DNA from: Herbinix sp. | GTDB taxonomy: Bacteria; Bacillota; Clostridia; Lachnospirales; Lachnospiraceae | Assembly (NCBI GenBank): GCA_029239365.1 | Contig: JAQZBA010000002.1 | Coordinates: forward strand, 1 to 38,698 | Direction: 5' to 3' | DNA length: 38,698 nt | Shown: positions 36,905 to 38,698 of the stretch, in pieces | Position numbering within the stretch: the first letter of the stretch is position 1 | Layout: each line of letters begins with the position of its first letter | Program-made: the position numbers and the translations under genes | The notes under the pieces: model-generated | The model's input: the letters and a program-made list of their open reading frames with translations, nothing else | Databases searched by the model: none | Told to the model about the DNA's origin: nothing

Positions 36905-37876
36905 ATGTCAATCACATTACAGAAACACAATATTCGTATTCTGGAATACATCTCACAGACAGATTTTGACCAGATCAACAAGCTTATGGAGCAATGCATA
37001 AGTCAGGATCAGATTAACCTGAAGCTGGAACACGATTATAAGCTTCATCTCAGTAATCTTGCCGCAAAGGATGAAACAAAGGTATCCGGGAAGGCAAATG
37101 AATTTCTTTATTATTATAATGATGAGCTCGTCGCTTATCTGGGTATCTCCTGCTTTGACGGAGTAACCGGTGAGCTTTGCGGAATGACTCATCCGATGCA
37201 TCGTAACAAAGGCTTTTTCCATCGTCTTCTTTCACTTGCCTCAAATGAATGCCGTCATTCCAACTACAGTAAACTCCTGATCTTAGCTGACGGTAAATCC
37301 GAATCCGGCATGAGTTTCCTTAAAACTAACGGAAGTAGTTATGCACACTCAGAGTATCGTATGAAGCGTTTATCCACCATTGCTTCCTCTGATGTGGATA
37401 AAGAGCTTACTAAGGAAGTATTCTCAAGTAACGAACCCGCAATAACAACTTCTGAACTAGAGATCCGCAGCGCCGTCAAAGCAGATGAGAAAGTAATCGC
37501 TAGGCAGAACGCAATCTATTTCGGTGAGGAAGAGATCGTGGAGGAGACCGGAGAATATAAGATAACTCCACTGGAGGATAATCCGGAGAATTACAAAACC
37601 TATATGATTGACCTGGAAGGAATCTCGATCGGTAAAATCAATGTAGACTATTCAGATGGCTACGCGTTTATCTGTGGCTTTGGAATATTACCGGAGTATC
37701 GAAGACGGGGCTTTGGCCGCCAGGCAATGCTTAAAACGATTCATTTGATTGAAGCTCAGGGCATCAACACCATAGAACTTGATGTAGTATGTACCAATCA
37801 GAACGCACTAGGCTTATATCAATCCTGTGGTTTCGAGGAACAATCCGTCATGAATTATTATCATCTGACTGTATAA
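36905..37876 (+). CDS. GNAT-family N-acetyltransferase with two tandem GNAT domains
   Basis: HRNKGFFHRLLSLA (N-terminal domain) and GFGILPEYRRRGFGRQAMLKTI...NALGLYQSCGFEEQSVMNYY (C-terminal domain). Confidence 0.9.
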   Translation: MSITLQKHNIRILEYISQTDFDQINKLMEQCISQDQINLKLEHDYKLHLSNLAAKDETKVSGKANEFLYYYNDELVAYLGISCFDGVTGELCGMTHPMHRNKGFFHRLLSLASNECRHSNYSKLLILADGKSESGMSFLKTNGSSYAHSEYRMKRLSTIASSDVDKELTKEVFSSNEPAITTSELEIRSAVKADEKVIARQNAIYFGEEEIVEETGEYKITPLEDNPENYKTYMIDLEGISIGKINVDYSDGYAFICGFGILPEYRRRGFGRQAMLKTIHLIEAQGINTIELDVVCTNQNALGLYQSCGFEEQSVMNYYHLTV

Positions 37877-37951
37877 GAGGTATTACAAAAGCATCCATCT
37901 CATCGTTATTTTATATCAAGATTCTGATTAATGCTATTTATTCAAATAGTT

Positions 37952-38004
37952 AGAGCTCTGTGAACTGCAAATCCCAGAAAAGGAATTGTAGCTCACAGAG
38001 CTCT
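37952..38004 (+). terminator. Long hairpin / terminator after the GNAT gene
   Basis: AGAGCTCTGTGA...CAGAAAA...TCACAGAGCTCT with imperfect inner pairing. Confidence 0.65.
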
Positions 38005-38130
38005 CTTATTTAAAAGGGGATGTTCCAAAACAAGTTAGCTCAATCATTGTGGGAGTATCATTTTCCCCATGAATGATTTATTGTTGAAATTTGCACCTGA
38101 CGACAGTTGCCTGTACATGCAGTAGGCAAT

Positions 38131-38698
38131 TTAATCAATTCCTGCTACCGTTACATCCTTAAGCAGCACCATTGCAGGACCTTCAAAGTTGTTGTCCTTC
38201 TGGCGCTCTTTGGATAGATACATCTCCTTCTGAAGCTCACTGATATTACCGGTGATTGAGCCCCCTGTTACCGGTATGATTGTCTTACCATCATAGTACC
38301 ATGCCAAGCGAATCTCTCCACAGAAATCACCGGTCATCGTATCCACTGTAAAATCAGAAAAGGCTGCCGTTAGTAGGTATGGCCCTTGTTTCAACTCACT
38401 GATCGTCTTGGTTCCGCTTTCAACCACAATATTTCTTATATTACCTGTCGGCTCCACCTCAAGATAATAAGCGTATCTGGTATCTGCTGCATAGGTCATA
38501 AGTTCACCGTGATCAATGATCTTCACCGCTTTCAACGGAAAGCCCTCGGCATCAAAGCCTTCTGAATCGGTAGAATTATTCATAAACGGATCAAGCGTTA
38601 AGGTGATTCGGTCACCTGTTACCTCCTCGCCCTGAACATGATCCCCTACCTTCCAAGTAGAGGCTTGATTATACACGGACGCCGCATTGCTCTTGGAA
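38131..38698 (-). CDS. TldD/PmbA-family metalloprotease-like protein, C-terminal part (truncated by window end)
   Basis: GFDAEGFPLKAVKIIDHGELMTYAADTRYAYYL...GDFCGEIRLAWYYDGKTIIPVTGGSITGN, PmbA/TldE-like; frame open to the window edge. Confidence 0.75.
   Translation of the reverse strand, partial: SKSNAASVYNQASTWKVGDHVQGEEVTGDRITLTLDPFMNNSTDSEGFDAEGFPLKAVKIIDHGELMTYAADTRYAYYLEVEPTGNIRNIVVESGTKTISELKQGPYLLTAAFSDFTVDTMTGDFCGEIRLAWYYDGKTIIPVTGGSITGNISELQKEMYLSKERQKDNNFEGPAMVLLKDVTVAGID

Noticed and set aside
1-38698. Prophage, transposon, tRNA, rRNA or defence island
   Set aside because: No integrase, transposase, structural phage genes, tRNA/rRNA signatures or recognisable defence cassettes were seen.

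Overview
The window looks like a chromosomal segment of a spore-forming clostridial (Lachnospiraceae-like) Firmicute. It has dense protein-coding content, with no rRNA, tRNA, CRISPR array, transposase or phage genes that I can see. Recognisable loci: CotJA/CotJB spore coat proteins, a LysM/GH18 spore hydrolase, a diacylglycerol-kinase-like lipid kinase with a VanZ-like protein, an XPD/DinG-type Fe-S helicase with an N-terminal PD-(D/E)XK nuclease domain, a DUF1292 protein, a UvrD-like helicase, glutamyl-tRNA synthetase (gltX), a MacB/LolD-type ABC operon with a large CARDB-type surface protein, AI-2E transporter and cytidylate-kinase-like genes, a MoxR/DUF58/transglutaminase operon, a PpiC/SurA-like foldase, trkA-trkH, a DUF3298 protein, putP, a B12-dependent class II ribonucleotide reductase, a DUF1648 protein, a cN-I-type 5'-nucleotidase, a double-GNAT protein and the C-terminus of a TldD/PmbA protein. 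The main anomalies are: (1) gltX is cut by one in-frame amber codon at a position that is normally Glu; (2) a ~200-nt, nearly fully self-complementary intergenic element at 24934-25135 with 6S-RNA-like architecture; (3) a degenerate 22-bp/44-bp higher-order tandem array ending exactly at the uvrD-like stop codon; (4) tandem NrdR-box-like palindromes exactly 32 bp apart over a consensus promoter upstream of the ribonucleotide reductase; (5) other structured intergenic elements and a 53-aa small ORF missing from the ORF track. All family calls come from reading motifs by eye; no database search was run.
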